Of a stretch of 37,486 nucleotides of DNA, positions 7,856-15,915 are shown piece by piece. Within the stretch, counting starts at the first letter, position 1, and every line of letters starts with the position of its first letter. Where the stretch lies: the NCBI GenBank assembly GCA_944383855.1, contig CALWRB010000031.1, positions 1 through 37,486 on the forward strand, read 5' to 3'. A program made the translations under genes and the position numbers. This DNA comes from an uncultured Lachnospiraceae bacterium. Lineage in GTDB: Bacteria; Bacillota; Clostridia; Lachnospirales; Anaerotignaceae. The notes under the pieces are model-generated. The model saw only the letters and a program-made list of their open reading frames with translations. It did no database searches and had not been told where the DNA came from.

Positions 7856-7923
7856 ATTTGCAGTAACAAAGGGGGAAAAAGGCCGGGGTTGCCGACAAGG
7901 CATACAAAAGGAGCGTGGAGCTT

Positions 7924-9285
7924 GTGGAACTTTCATTACAATTATCACAAAAGCAGATACTATCCCAAAGGATGCAGCAGTCCGTGGAAATTTTGCAGAT
8001 GAACACCACAACGCTCAGCGAATGCGTCAGAGAATGGATGGAGGAAAATCCGGTTTTGGACTGGAAAGAAGCGGAACCGGTTGCGCAGGAGAAAAATGAC
8101 AAGCTGCGCGAAAAGTTGGAGTGGCTGGAAGCTGCAGATGAGCAAAACCGCGGATATTATAAGGTAGAACACGAAAAAGAAAACGAGTCGGATGATTGGA
8201 AATACGGGAAAAAAACCAAGCGTACGCTGCGGGAATCTTTGTTGTTTCAGATCCATATGCTGCCAAGCGGACAAAAGGAGCGGTCGGTGCTTTCCTTTTT
8301 AGCGGAAAGTACGGACGCCGGCGGCTACCTGGAAGAAGCGGATCTGGAGGCGGCGAAAGAAAAGTATCATCTTAGCCAAGCGGAAATGGAACGCATATTG
8401 GAGAGATTTCAAACATTGGAGCCTGTGGGTGTCGGTGCGCGGAATTTAAAGGAGTGTTTGCTGATCCAGCTTCGCGCGAAAGGTGCCAGTGCGCTTGCGA
8501 TTCGTATGGCGGAGGAATATCTGGAAGAACTTGGGAAAAACCGTTTGCAGGCAGTGGCAAAGCAGCTGCATGTGAAATTATGCGAAGCCGCAGAGGCATT
8601 TCAGGAAATCAAGACCTGCAGCCCGAAACCGGGAAGCGGATTTGATGAAAGTGCAGACACGGGATATATTTTGCCGGATATTCTGGTGGAAAAACGGAAC
8701 GGCGAGCTGAATGTTTCGTTAAACAGCGGTTATATTCCGCAGCTGTTTGTCAGCCCGTATTATCTGGGACTGCTGAAATCAGATGCGCAGGAAGAAGCGA
8801 AGGACTACATCAAGCATAAAGTAGGGCAGGCGCAGTGGCTGATCCAGTGCATACACAGCCGGGAAAACACATTGCTGCGCACGGCTGAGGTGATCGTATC
8901 TCTGCAGCAGCCTTTTTTCTTGGAAAAAGACGGTGCGGTAAGACCCATGCGGCTGGTAGATGTGGCAGAGATGTTACAGGTACACGAATCCACCGTCAGC
9001 AGAGCCATTAACGGGAAATATCTGCAATGCTGCCGCGGGGTGTACCCGTTGCAGTACTTCTTTTCCAAAGCGCTGGCTTCCGGGGAGGAAGAAGCGGTTT
9101 CGGCAAAGCAGACCCAGCAGCAGTTACGCAAGATGATCGAGCAGGAAGATAAAAAAGACCCGCTCAGTGATCGTGCGTTGGCGGAAGCACTGCAGCAGCA
9201 GGGAATACGGATTTCCCGCAGAACGGTGGCGAAATATCGTCAGGCAATGCAGATTTTGGGTGCCGCGGGCAGAAAAGAGTTTTGA
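7924..9285 (+). CDS. rpoN: RNA polymerase sigma-54 factor RpoN
   Basis: Sigma-54 directs RNA polymerase to -24/-12 promoters that need an ATP-dependent activator. The 453-residue protein shows region I (LSLQLSQKQILSQRMQQS, from residue 3), an acidic/charged region II (about 50-90), the core-binding region (LEPVGVGARNLKECL), a helix-turn-helix (VDVAEMLQVHESTVSRAING, about 345-365), and the RpoN box near 431-439. The box reads SRRTVAKYR against the usual ARRTVxKYR. I chose the GTG at 7924: AAGGAG ends 10 bases before it and it gives the usual family start. The GTG at 7915 is only 1 base from the ribosome site. No sigma-54 activator gene is nearby and I found no clear -24/-12 promoter in the window's intergenic DNA. 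Confidence 0.95.
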   Translation: MELSLQLSQKQILSQRMQQSVEILQMNTTTLSECVREWMEENPVLDWKEAEPVAQEKNDKLREKLEWLEAADEQNRGYYKVEHEKENESDDWKYGKKTKRTLRESLLFQIHMLPSGQKERSVLSFLAESTDAGGYLEEADLEAAKEKYHLSQAEMERILERFQTLEPVGVGARNLKECLLIQLRAKGASALAIRMAEEYLEELGKNRLQAVAKQLHVKLCEAAEAFQEIKTCSPKPGSGFDESADTGYILPDILVEKRNGELNVSLNSGYIPQLFVSPYYLGLLKSDAQEEAKDYIKHKVGQAQWLIQCIHSRENTLLRTAEVIVSLQQPFFLEKDGAVRPMRLVDVAEMLQVHESTVSRAINGKYLQCCRGVYPLQYFFSKALASGEEEAVSAKQTQQQLRKMIEQEDKKDPLSDRALAEALQQQGIRISRRTVAKYRQAMQILGAAGRKEF

Positions 9286-9309
9286 TTTCAAAAGAAAGGC
9301 ATATTTTTT

Positions 9310-9330
9310 CTGCCGCAGGCAGTATATAAT
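9310..9330 (+). promoter_or_regulatory. Putative promoter and palindromic operator of the mocR unit
   Basis: A perfect palindrome CTGCC-GCA-GGCAG (9310-9322) directly precedes a perfect TATAAT (9325-9330). The -35 region is poor (TATTTT-like at about 9302), which is common where an activator or autoregulator acts. The palindrome would fall between -35 and -10, so it is a candidate operator for the MocR protein encoded downstream. Inferred from position only. Confidence 0.45.
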
Positions 9331-9374
9331 GTAAGATAAGAAACAACGGACAATATGAAACGGAGGGGACAGCA

Positions 9375-9593
9375 GTGGACAGAACAGAAGAACTCAGAGA
9401 GATCATGGAACGATTTGCGGCAACCGGTTGGGAACCGCTTGCAACACCTGCGCATGAGTGGCTGCAGGGCAAGCGCGGCAATCAGGAGGAATTGGAAAAA
9501 GGCATTCATGCAGCGGCGAAGGAATGCGGCGGCTGCGGCTGTCAGCTGGACCCGCTGTATCAAAAGGTACTGTTGTACCGTGATCTGTTCTGA
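9375..9593 (+). CDS. Small cysteine-containing protein of unknown function
   Basis: A 72-residue soluble protein that I do not recognise. It is rich in Glu and Ala and probably helical (EELREIMERFAATGW, QEELEKGIHAAAKE). A compact Cys cluster CGGCGC follows (about residues 51-56), then a short tail ending VLLYRDLF. The GTG start at 9375 has a strong GGAGGGG 6 bases upstream. Its stop codon overlaps the start of the mocR gene (TGATG), so the two proteins are made together. The cluster could bind metal or be redox-active, possibly as a partner or sensor for the regulator; both are guesses. Confidence 0.72.
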   Translation: MDRTEELREIMERFAATGWEPLATPAHEWLQGKRGNQEELEKGIHAAAKECGGCGCQLDPLYQKVLLYRDLF

Positions 9594-11065
9594 TGCGGCA
9601 CGAGAAAAAAGACGGCGTTGTGCCGAAAGGCATTTTTTCCATACCGATCTGTAAGCAGGATGCGCAGCCGATTTATTTGCAGTTGGCGGAGGGCGCTGCC
9701 AAAATGATAGACGAAGGGATATTAGCGCCCAATGAGAAGCTGCCGCCGATTCGCAAGCTGGCGGAGCATTACGGTGTGAATAACGGCACAATCGTTTCGT
9801 TTTATAAATATTTGGAACAAAAGAAATTGGTTTATGCCAGAGCGGGAAGCGGGACTTATGTATCGCCTCTGCCGTTAGAGGAGATTCCTCTGCCGGTCGG
9901 CGCCGGTCAGATGCGGCAGTTTGCGCAGGGGGAAGATTATGCGGACGCCATCAATTTTGTGGATACGGCATTGCCTGCGGAACTGTTTCCGGTGGAAGCG
10001 TTCCAGCGCGCGTTTCAGGAAGTGTTGGAAAAAGAAAAAGGCGCCGCTTTTCGCTATACCGACAGTTTGGGGTATGCCCCTTTGCGGGAGTGCTTGCGGA
10101 CCTATCTGTCGTCTTTTGGCATTCAGACAGATGCAGAACATATTCAAATCATTTCCGGCGCACAGCAGGGAGTGGATCTGGTTTCAAAAGCGATGCTCGG
10201 CTTTGGAGATGTGGTTTTGGTCGAAAGACCCACATTTTACGGCGCGGCAGGCGCTTTCTTGTCGCGCGGCGCCAAAACGGTGGAGATCGGCTTGGAAGAA
10301 GACGGCATGGATCTGGTAATGTTAGAAAATATGCTGAAGCTCTACCACCCGAAATTTATTTACCTGATGGCGTATTTTCAAACGCCGACGGGAGTGTCGT
10401 ATTCTTTGGAGAAAAAACGGCGGATTTTGGAATTTGCGGAAAGATATGACGCCTATATCATTGAAGAAGATAATTTTTACGACTTTGCGTACGGTACGGA
10501 GCAGATCGTACCGCTCAAAGCATTGGATTTTCGTAACCGTGTCATTTATATCAAGAGCTTTTCCAAAATTTTGATGCCGGGACTGCGTATGGGCTTGATG
10601 GTATTGCCGAAAAAACTGCGGGAGCGTATCGCACAGGCAAAATATACTTCGGATATCTCCACTTCCGGATTTTTGCAGCGGGCGATGGCGGTATATCTGG
10701 AAGAAAACGGCTGGGAGCACCATGCCAAAGAGGTGCGCTGTTACGGCAGCCAGCGGTATCGGCAGGCGGTGCGTCTTTTAGAGCGGCATCTGGCGGGGTT
10801 GGTATCTTTTCAAAGACCGCAAGGCGGTGTGTGCCTTTGGCTGAAGCTGCCGGACGGAATCGGTGCGGAAGCTTTTTGTAACCGTATGTTGGAGCGACAT
10901 GTGGTGCTGACACCGGGCAGTCGGTTTTTGTTAGACGGCGCGGACAGCGGTTATGTTCGTTTGAGTTTTGCTTCCGTAGATGATGATAAGTTAGATGTGG
11001 GTCTTAGACGGATGCGAGATGTACTTTGTCATATGATGGAAGAAAATCATACATTAGCGTATTGA
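9593..11065 (+). CDS. MocR-type (GntR/aminotransferase fusion) transcriptional regulator
   Basis: A 490-residue fusion of an N-terminal winged helix GntR domain (about residues 25-92; QPIYLQLAEGAAKMI, LPPIRKLAEHYGVNNGTIV, SGTYVSP) and a fold-type I aminotransferase-like domain (about 120-485). The latter has GAQQGVDL, ERPTFYGA, YFQTPTGVSY (Asn-to-Gln-Thr variation in the usual NP-TG), EEDNFYDF and the PLP lysine K325 in SFSK. MocR proteins sense PLP or PLP-amino acid adducts and often control vitamin B6, GABA or amino acid genes, frequently their own. No pdxST or gabT lies next door, so the target is unknown. The ATG overlaps the stop of the preceding small gene. Confidence 0.92.
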   Translation: MRHEKKDGVVPKGIFSIPICKQDAQPIYLQLAEGAAKMIDEGILAPNEKLPPIRKLAEHYGVNNGTIVSFYKYLEQKKLVYARAGSGTYVSPLPLEEIPLPVGAGQMRQFAQGEDYADAINFVDTALPAELFPVEAFQRAFQEVLEKEKGAAFRYTDSLGYAPLRECLRTYLSSFGIQTDAEHIQIISGAQQGVDLVSKAMLGFGDVVLVERPTFYGAAGAFLSRGAKTVEIGLEEDGMDLVMLENMLKLYHPKFIYLMAYFQTPTGVSYSLEKKRRILEFAERYDAYIIEEDNFYDFAYGTEQIVPLKALDFRNRVIYIKSFSKILMPGLRMGLMVLPKKLRERIAQAKYTSDISTSGFLQRAMAVYLEENGWEHHAKEVRCYGSQRYRQAVRLLERHLAGLVSFQRPQGGVCLWLKLPDGIGAEAFCNRMLERHVVLTPGSRFLLDGADSGYVRLSFASVDDDKLDVGLRRMRDVLCHMMEENHTLAY

Positions 11066-11123
11066 TTTTTGAGGGGGAGCGGTTTTAAAATCGCTTCGGT
11101 TATAAAGAGATTTTTGCGAGATG

Positions 11124-11149
11124 AGGCGGCTTTTTTGCCGCCTTTTTTC
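11124..11149 (+). terminator. Terminator after the mocR gene
   Basis: GGCGGC (11125-11130), six-T loop, GCCGCC (11137-11142), then TTTTTT. A classic intrinsic terminator, ending just before the alaS promoter. Confidence 0.92.
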
Positions 11150-11178
11150 TTGACAAAGCGGGGCAGGCTGACTATAAT
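11150..11178 (+). promoter_or_regulatory. Consensus sigma-A promoter of alaS
   Basis: TTGACA (11150-11155), 17-base spacer, TATAAT (11173-11178): a perfect match to the consensus. Confidence 0.93.
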
Positions 11179-11183
11179 ACAAC

Positions 11184-11502
11184 TATTCGAATACAGACAG
11201 CAATGATAAAAAGAAGGAGTACGTCAGCAGACGGTCTATGCAGAGAGGAAACACCCTGTGCCATGCGGCACGGCGGCGGTGTGAGGTTTCCGATACGAGC
11301 GGCGGAAGCAGTCTTTTTTGGGCAAACGATATTTTGCCTCATTCCGCGGCGGAACATAAGTATGCTGCGGCGCGCCCCTGCGTTATCGGAAAAAATGAGC
11401 GACGGCTTGTCCCTAAAAAGCCGTAACAAGGGTGGTACCGCGAGAAGAAGTTTTTCCCGTCCCTGAATTTATTGAGAAAACAGTAAATTCGGGGCTTTTT
11501 TT
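11184..11502 (+). promoter_or_regulatory. Alanine T-box riboswitch leader of alaS
   Basis: The leader binds uncharged tRNA-Ala and then avoids termination, so alaS is expressed when charging is low. Stem I has the AGTA (11218-11221) / GAA (11305-11307) loop-E motif flanked by paired CGTC/GGCG, with the specifier GCA (Ala) at 11308-11310. It also has the AGAGAG element and a distal hairpin around GTGCC/GGCAC. A later stem pairs ACGGCTT with AAGCCGT. The T-box consensus AAGGGTGGTACCGCG lies at 11428-11442. The terminator arm CCCTGAATTTA (11461-11471) pairs with TAAATTCGGGG (11484-11494), followed by a T-run. The CCCT of that arm can alternatively pair with the AGGG of the T-box. Confidence 0.95.
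11459..11502 (+). terminator. Conditional terminator of the alaS T-box
   Basis: CCCTGAATTTA / TAAATTCGGGG stem with one bulge, then CTTTTTTT. It forms only when the T-box antiterminator is not stabilised by uncharged tRNA. Confidence 0.9.
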
Positions 11503-11570
11503 ATGGAAAAAACGCTGTCCGAAACAAAACAGAATCGACGTAAAGATTATATAATAAGGAGGAAACAAGC

Positions 11571-14210
11571 ATGAAAAATCTTGGGGTAAACGAGATCAGA
11601 GAAGCGTTTTTGTCTTTTTTTGAAAGCAAAGACCATCTGCGTCTGAAAAGCTTCTCTCTGGTGCCTCATAACGACAACAGCCTGCTGTTGATCAACTCCG
11701 GTATGGCACCGTTAAAGCCTTATTTTACAGGGCAGGAGATCCCGCCGAGAAAGCGTGTGACCACTTGCCAGAAATGTATCCGTACGGGGGATATTGATAA
11801 TGTGGGAAAAACCGCGCGTCACGGTACATTTTTCGAAATGCTGGGGGATTTTTCCTTCGGGGATTACTTTAAAAATGAGATCATTCCATGGTCTTGGGAA
11901 TTTGTGACAAAGGTATTGGAAATTCCCGAGGATAAGCTGTATGTCACCATTTACGAAGACGATGACGAGTCCGGCGATATTTGGCATGAAGTAGTGGGTC
12001 TGCCCAGAGATCGCATCAAAAAACTGGGGAAAGCCGATAACTTCTGGGAACACGGCACAGGACCCTGCGGTCCCTGCACGGAGATCTATTACGACAGAGG
12101 TCCCGAGTATGGCTGCAACAGCCCGACCTGCGGCGTGGGTTGTGATTGTGACCGCTATATGGAATTCTGGAATCTGGTGCTGACGCAGTTTAATGCGGAG
12201 CCGGACGGCACTTATACCGAACTTTCACAGAAAAACGTGGATACCGGTATGGGTCTGGAGCGTATGGCAACGATTTTGCAGGGTGTGGATTCCATTTTTG
12301 ATGTGGATACGGTTCGCTCCATTCGGGACGCGGTCTGCAAAAAAGCCGGGGTATCCTATGGCAATCATGATAAGACAGACGTTTCCGTCCGTGTTATTAC
12401 AGACCATATCCGTTCCGTGACCATGATGACGGCAGACGGTATTCTGCCCTCTAACGAAGGCAGAGGCTATGTGCTGCGCCGCTTGCTGCGCCGTGCGGCA
12501 AGACACGGCAAGCTGCTTGGTATCGAAGGCGAGTTTATGGCGGAACTCTCCAAAGCGGTGATCGCTTGCAGCGGAGATGCTTATCCCGAACTGGTGGAAA
12601 AACAGGATTCCATCTTTAAAATCCTTTCCGTGGAAGAAAACAGCTTCTATAAAACCATTGACAAAGGCATGGAGCTGTTGAAAAACGATATGGAACAGAT
12701 GCAGCAAGCAGGCACCAAAGTGCTGGACGGACAGAAAGTATTCCGTCTGTATGACACTTACGGCTTCCCTGTGGACCTGACCAAGGAAATCTTAGAGGAA
12801 GCGGGATTTACCGCAGATGAGGAAGGCTTTGCCGAGGAGATGAAAAAGCAGAAAGAAATGGGACGCGCGGCAAGGGGCAAGTCCACCTTCATGGGTGCGG
12901 ACGCCAATGTGTATAACGAGCTTCCCGTGGATCTGGTTACGGCATATGCCGGATATGATAAAACAGAAACCGAAACAAAGATCGTTGCACTGATCGCCAA
13001 TGATGAGATCGCGGCAAAAGCGGTGGCAGGAGATCGCGTGGCGGTATTTTTGGAAAGCACACCGTTTTATGCGGAAAGCGGCGGACAGGTGGGCGATCAT
13101 GGTGTGATCGAATGTGCAGGCGGCAAGGTTGCGGTACAGGACTGCGTGAAAGTGGTCGGCGGCAAGATCGCGCATATCGGTGAGGTGACAGAGGGCGAGA
13201 TCGCCCTGGGCGACAGTGTAAAGGCTGCCATCGACACCAAACTGCGTATGGCGATTTCCAGAAACCACAGCGCGACACATCTATTGCAAAAAGCGCTCAG
13301 AACTGTGTTAGGCAGTCATGTAGAGCAGGCAGGTTCCCGTGTGGACGCAGAAAGACTGCGTTTTGACTTTACGCATTTTTCCGCTTTGACAGAGGAGGAG
13401 ATCGCGAAAGTAGAGGAGATCGTCAACGATGCTGTTTTTGCAAGCTATGACATCACCACTTCCGAAACCACACTGGACGAAGCAAGAAAAATGGGCGCTA
13501 TGGCACTGTTTGGCGAAAAATACGGCGAACGAGTGCGTGTGGTAGATATGGGCGGCTTCAGCATTGAGTTGTGCGGCGGTGCGCATCTGAAAAATACCGC
13601 ACAGGTCGGCTCTTTCAAAATCATTTCCGAAAGCGGCATTGCGGCAGGTGTGCGCAGGATCGAAGCGGTAACGGGTACGGAAGCACTGCGTTACTACAGA
13701 AAACAGGAAGCGGAGATCAAAGAAGCTTGCAAACTGGTCAAAGCCACACCGGATAAGCTCTTGAAACGTCTGGAGCAGCTTTTGAGCGAGCAAAAGGAGA
13801 TGGCAAGAGAGCTGGAAGCGCTGAAAGCAAAACTTTCCGGCGGCGCAGTGGACTCCCTGCTTTCAAAGACAGAGCAGATCGCGGGCGTGAATGTGCTTGC
13901 GGCTGAGGTGAAGGATATGGACGCTAACAGCATGCGTACACTGGGCGATCAGCTGAAAGAGAAACTGGGCAGCGGCATCATCGTTTTGGCAGGCAGCAAA
14001 GACGGCAAGGTCAGCCTGATGGCAATGGCGACCGATGATGCGGTGAAAAAAGGCGCGCACGCCGGCAATATCATCAAAGCGGCAGCGGCTGTCTGCGGCG
14101 GTGGCGGCGGCGGTCGCCCCAATATGGCGCAGGCAGGCGGCAAGGACGCTTCAAAGATCGCGGAAGCGCTTGTGAAAGCAAAAGAAGTGATCGCGACATC
14201 TTTACAATAA
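11571..14210 (+). CDS. alaS: Alanyl-tRNA synthetase
   Basis: Attaches alanine to tRNA-Ala. The 879-residue protein is full length. It has the N-terminal class II catalytic core (FFESKDHLRLKSFSLVPHND, SGMAPLKPYF, TCQKCIRTGDIDNVGKT, MLGDFSFGDYFK) and the tRNA-recognition helices. The editing domain carries zinc ligands H566 and H570 (NHSATHLLQ) plus C668 and H672 (CGGAH), so it should clear Ser- and Gly-tRNA-Ala. The C-Ala domain ends with a Gly-rich GGGGGGRPNMAQAGG stretch. The ATG at 11571 follows AAGGAGGAAAC. Transcription is controlled by the alanine T-box, and a terminator follows. Confidence 0.98.
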   Translation: MKNLGVNEIREAFLSFFESKDHLRLKSFSLVPHNDNSLLLINSGMAPLKPYFTGQEIPPRKRVTTCQKCIRTGDIDNVGKTARHGTFFEMLGDFSFGDYFKNEIIPWSWEFVTKVLEIPEDKLYVTIYEDDDESGDIWHEVVGLPRDRIKKLGKADNFWEHGTGPCGPCTEIYYDRGPEYGCNSPTCGVGCDCDRYMEFWNLVLTQFNAEPDGTYTELSQKNVDTGMGLERMATILQGVDSIFDVDTVRSIRDAVCKKAGVSYGNHDKTDVSVRVITDHIRSVTMMTADGILPSNEGRGYVLRRLLRRAARHGKLLGIEGEFMAELSKAVIACSGDAYPELVEKQDSIFKILSVEENSFYKTIDKGMELLKNDMEQMQQAGTKVLDGQKVFRLYDTYGFPVDLTKEILEEAGFTADEEGFAEEMKKQKEMGRAARGKSTFMGADANVYNELPVDLVTAYAGYDKTETETKIVALIANDEIAAKAVAGDRVAVFLESTPFYAESGGQVGDHGVIECAGGKVAVQDCVKVVGGKIAHIGEVTEGEIALGDSVKAAIDTKLRMAISRNHSATHLLQKALRTVLGSHVEQAGSRVDAERLRFDFTHFSALTEEEIAKVEEIVNDAVFASYDITTSETTLDEARKMGAMALFGEKYGERVRVVDMGGFSIELCGGAHLKNTAQVGSFKIISESGIAAGVRRIEAVTGTEALRYYRKQEAEIKEACKLVKATPDKLLKRLEQLLSEQKEMARELEALKAKLSGGAVDSLLSKTEQIAGVNVLAAEVKDMDANSMRTLGDQLKEKLGSGIIVLAGSKDGKVSLMAMATDDAVKKGAHAGNIIKAAAAVCGGGGGGRPNMAQAGGKDASKIAEALVKAKEVIATSLQ

Positions 14211-14235
14211 AAAAATAACGTGAAAATATGCCAAA

Positions 14236-14272
14236 GGGCAGTTTCTTCCAAAGGGGAAACTGCTCTTTTTTT
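14236..14272 (+). terminator. Terminator after alaS
   Basis: GGGCAGTTTC (14236-14245) pairs with GAAACTGCTC (14256-14265), followed by TTTTTTT. Confidence 0.92.
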
Positions 14273-14340
14273 GCATAAGAAGCAAGCACTCCGCCATATC
14301 CTGTTGTCGGAAGAAAGAGAGAGAAAAGAGGGAGTTTGGT

Positions 14341-15144
14341 ATGCGGCGGAATATGAAACTACGCATTTTGGGATATGGCATTTTACTGGGTATTTGTTTT
14401 TTGGGAGGGCGAATGGCGGCGCGGCAAGATGCGGTCTATACAGCGGCGCAGCCCAAAGAGGCACTGCTTGCGGTGGTGATCGATGATTTCGGATACCATG
14501 CAGAAGGGACGGAAGAAATGCTGGCGCTAAGGATCCCTTTTACGGCGGCGGTCATGCCGTTTCACAAATCCACACAGCAAGATGCGGCAGATGCCGCAGC
14601 GGCGGGGAAGGAAGTGATTTTACATATGCCGATGGAATCTTTGACAGGCAAGGCGGAATGGGTCGGTGAAAAAGGTATTTTCGTATCTATGAACGAAGCG
14701 CAAACGGAAGCGGTGCTTTTGGAGGCGCTTTCGCAGGTGCCGCAGGCGGTCGGTATGAATAATCATATGGGTTCTGCGGTTGTGCAGAGCGATACACATA
14801 TGACGGCGGTGGCAAAGGTGCTTGCGGCTTACGATTTATTTTTTCTGGATAGTATGACTACGGCACAAACGTGTGCGGAAGCCTGCTGCGCGGCAGAGGG
14901 TGTGACCTGTGTAAAAAGAGATGTGTTTTTAGACAGTACGGACGATGTGGAGAAAGTGAAGGAAAACCTTCGCTTGGCGGCGCAGACGGCATTGGAATGC
15001 GGCGGCGCGGTTGCGATCGGACATGTCGGACCGGAAGGCGGGAGTATCACAGCGGAAGCTTTGGCAGAGTGCGCGGCGCAGATCGAAGCGGCAGGGGTAC
15101 GCTTTGTGACATTAGGGGAATATATCGCTGCGCAGGGGAAATGA
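14341..15144 (+). CDS. Divergent polysaccharide deacetylase family protein (YibQ-like)
   Basis: A 267-residue exported or membrane-anchored protein: basic N-terminus, one hydrophobic segment (about residues 8-24), then a catalytic-type domain. It matches the YibQ/DUF610 divergent polysaccharide deacetylase family through VVIDDFGY (45-52), PFTAAVMPF, ILHMPMES (93-100), GMNNHMGSA, FFLDSMTT and AIGHVGPE. The Asp and His residues would form the metal site of a carbohydrate esterase fold, acting on a cell-envelope glycan; the substrate is not known. The ATG at 14341 has GAGGGAG upstream. Transcribed after the alaS terminator; I see no strong own promoter. Confidence 0.87.
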   Translation: MRRNMKLRILGYGILLGICFLGGRMAARQDAVYTAAQPKEALLAVVIDDFGYHAEGTEEMLALRIPFTAAVMPFHKSTQQDAADAAAAGKEVILHMPMESLTGKAEWVGEKGIFVSMNEAQTEAVLLEALSQVPQAVGMNNHMGSAVVQSDTHMTAVAKVLAAYDLFFLDSMTTAQTCAEACCAAEGVTCVKRDVFLDSTDDVEKVKENLRLAAQTALECGGAVAIGHVGPEGGSITAEALAECAAQIEAAGVRFVTLGEYIAAQGK

Positions 15145-15206
15145 TAAAACGCGAGAAAAATGGAGTAAAAAGGGGGAAAGGAACTCTTTTCCGTGATAAA
15201 AAAGTG

Positions 15207-15215
15207 TGATACAAT
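15207..15215 (+). promoter_or_regulatory. Probable extended -10 promoter of recU
   Basis: TGA-TACAAT (TG at 15207-15208, TACAAT at 15210-15215), an extended -10 element with a weak -35 (TTTTCC near 15187). Confidence 0.45.
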
Positions 15216-15233
15216 GTTTCAATAGTATGCATC

Positions 15234-15262
15234 TGCATCTGCCTGAAAAAAGGCAGAATGCA
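15234..15262 (+). other. Hairpin in the recU leader
   Basis: TGCA-TC-TGCCT pairs with AGGCA-GA-A-TGCA (15234-15262), a stem with an internal loop just ahead of the recU ribosome binding site (AAAGGGAG). No T-run follows, so it is a leader structure rather than a terminator. Confidence 0.45.
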
Positions 15263-15282
15263 CACGAAAGGGAGTCGGAACG

Positions 15283-15846
15283 GTGTCTTATTGGAATTCC
15301 AGAGGTCTTCGGGGCAGTGCCTTGGAGGAAACGATCAATTTCACAAATGATTGGTACCGCCGCAAAGGGCTTGCGTTGCTGCAAAAGATCCCGACACCGA
15401 TTACGCCCATCGAGGTGGATCATGCTGCGCACGCGATCAAACGGGCATATTTCGAAAAGCAAAGCACAGTGGATTACATCGGCGCGGTACAGGGCATTCC
15501 GATCTGTTTTGATGCGAAAGAAACAGGAGCAAAGCATCTGCCGTTACAAAATATCCACCCGCACCAGATACAGTTTATGGAGGATTTTGCGGCGCAGGGC
15601 GGCATCGCTTTTTTATTGGTGCATTTTACGGTGTGGGATACTTACTTTTTTCTGCCGTTGGAAGTGCTTTGCGATTATTGCAGGAAAGCGGCGCAAGGGG
15701 GAAGAAAATCGATCCCTTACAGCGCTTTTTGTGAACGATACCGTATCACGGAGCTGTCAAACGGTACGCTGGATTATCTGAGCGCGGTGGATAAATATTT
15801 GCAGGATCGCAGCCGCGAGAGGAAAACGGCGCAGGGGGAAAATTGA
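15283..15846 (+). CDS. recU: Holliday junction resolvase RecU
   Basis: RecU is the Firmicutes Holliday junction resolving enzyme for recombination and repair. The 187-residue protein has the family start WNSRGLRGSALEETIN and a PD-(D/E)xK-type nuclease core: E16, D64 in STVDYIG, and D77-x-K79 in CFDAKET. Near the C-terminus is the family stretch DYLSAVDKYL. It is shorter at the N-terminus than the B. subtilis protein but has all catalytic positions. The GTG at 15283 follows GGGAG. Unlike in B. subtilis, no penicillin-binding protein gene lies beside it. Confidence 0.93.
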   Translation: MSYWNSRGLRGSALEETINFTNDWYRRKGLALLQKIPTPITPIEVDHAAHAIKRAYFEKQSTVDYIGAVQGIPICFDAKETGAKHLPLQNIHPHQIQFMEDFAAQGGIAFLLVHFTVWDTYFFLPLEVLCDYCRKAAQGGRKSIPYSAFCERYRITELSNGTLDYLSAVDKYLQDRSRERKTAQGEN

Positions 15847-15915
15847 CGGCTGAAAAAAAGTCTACAGAATTTTTTGCTGGAATCCAATACAAAGGATAAA
15901 GAGTGGGGGTGTGCG

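Noticed and set aside
7915..7923. GTG at 7915 as the rpoN start
   Set aside because: Only 1 base from the AAGGAG site; the GTG at 7924 has proper spacing and gives the usual sigma-54 N-terminus.
11081..11100. Hairpin AGCGGTTTT/AAAATCGCT after the mocR gene as a terminator
   Set aside because: No T-run follows; the clear terminator is the GGCGGC/GCCGCC hairpin at 11124-11149.
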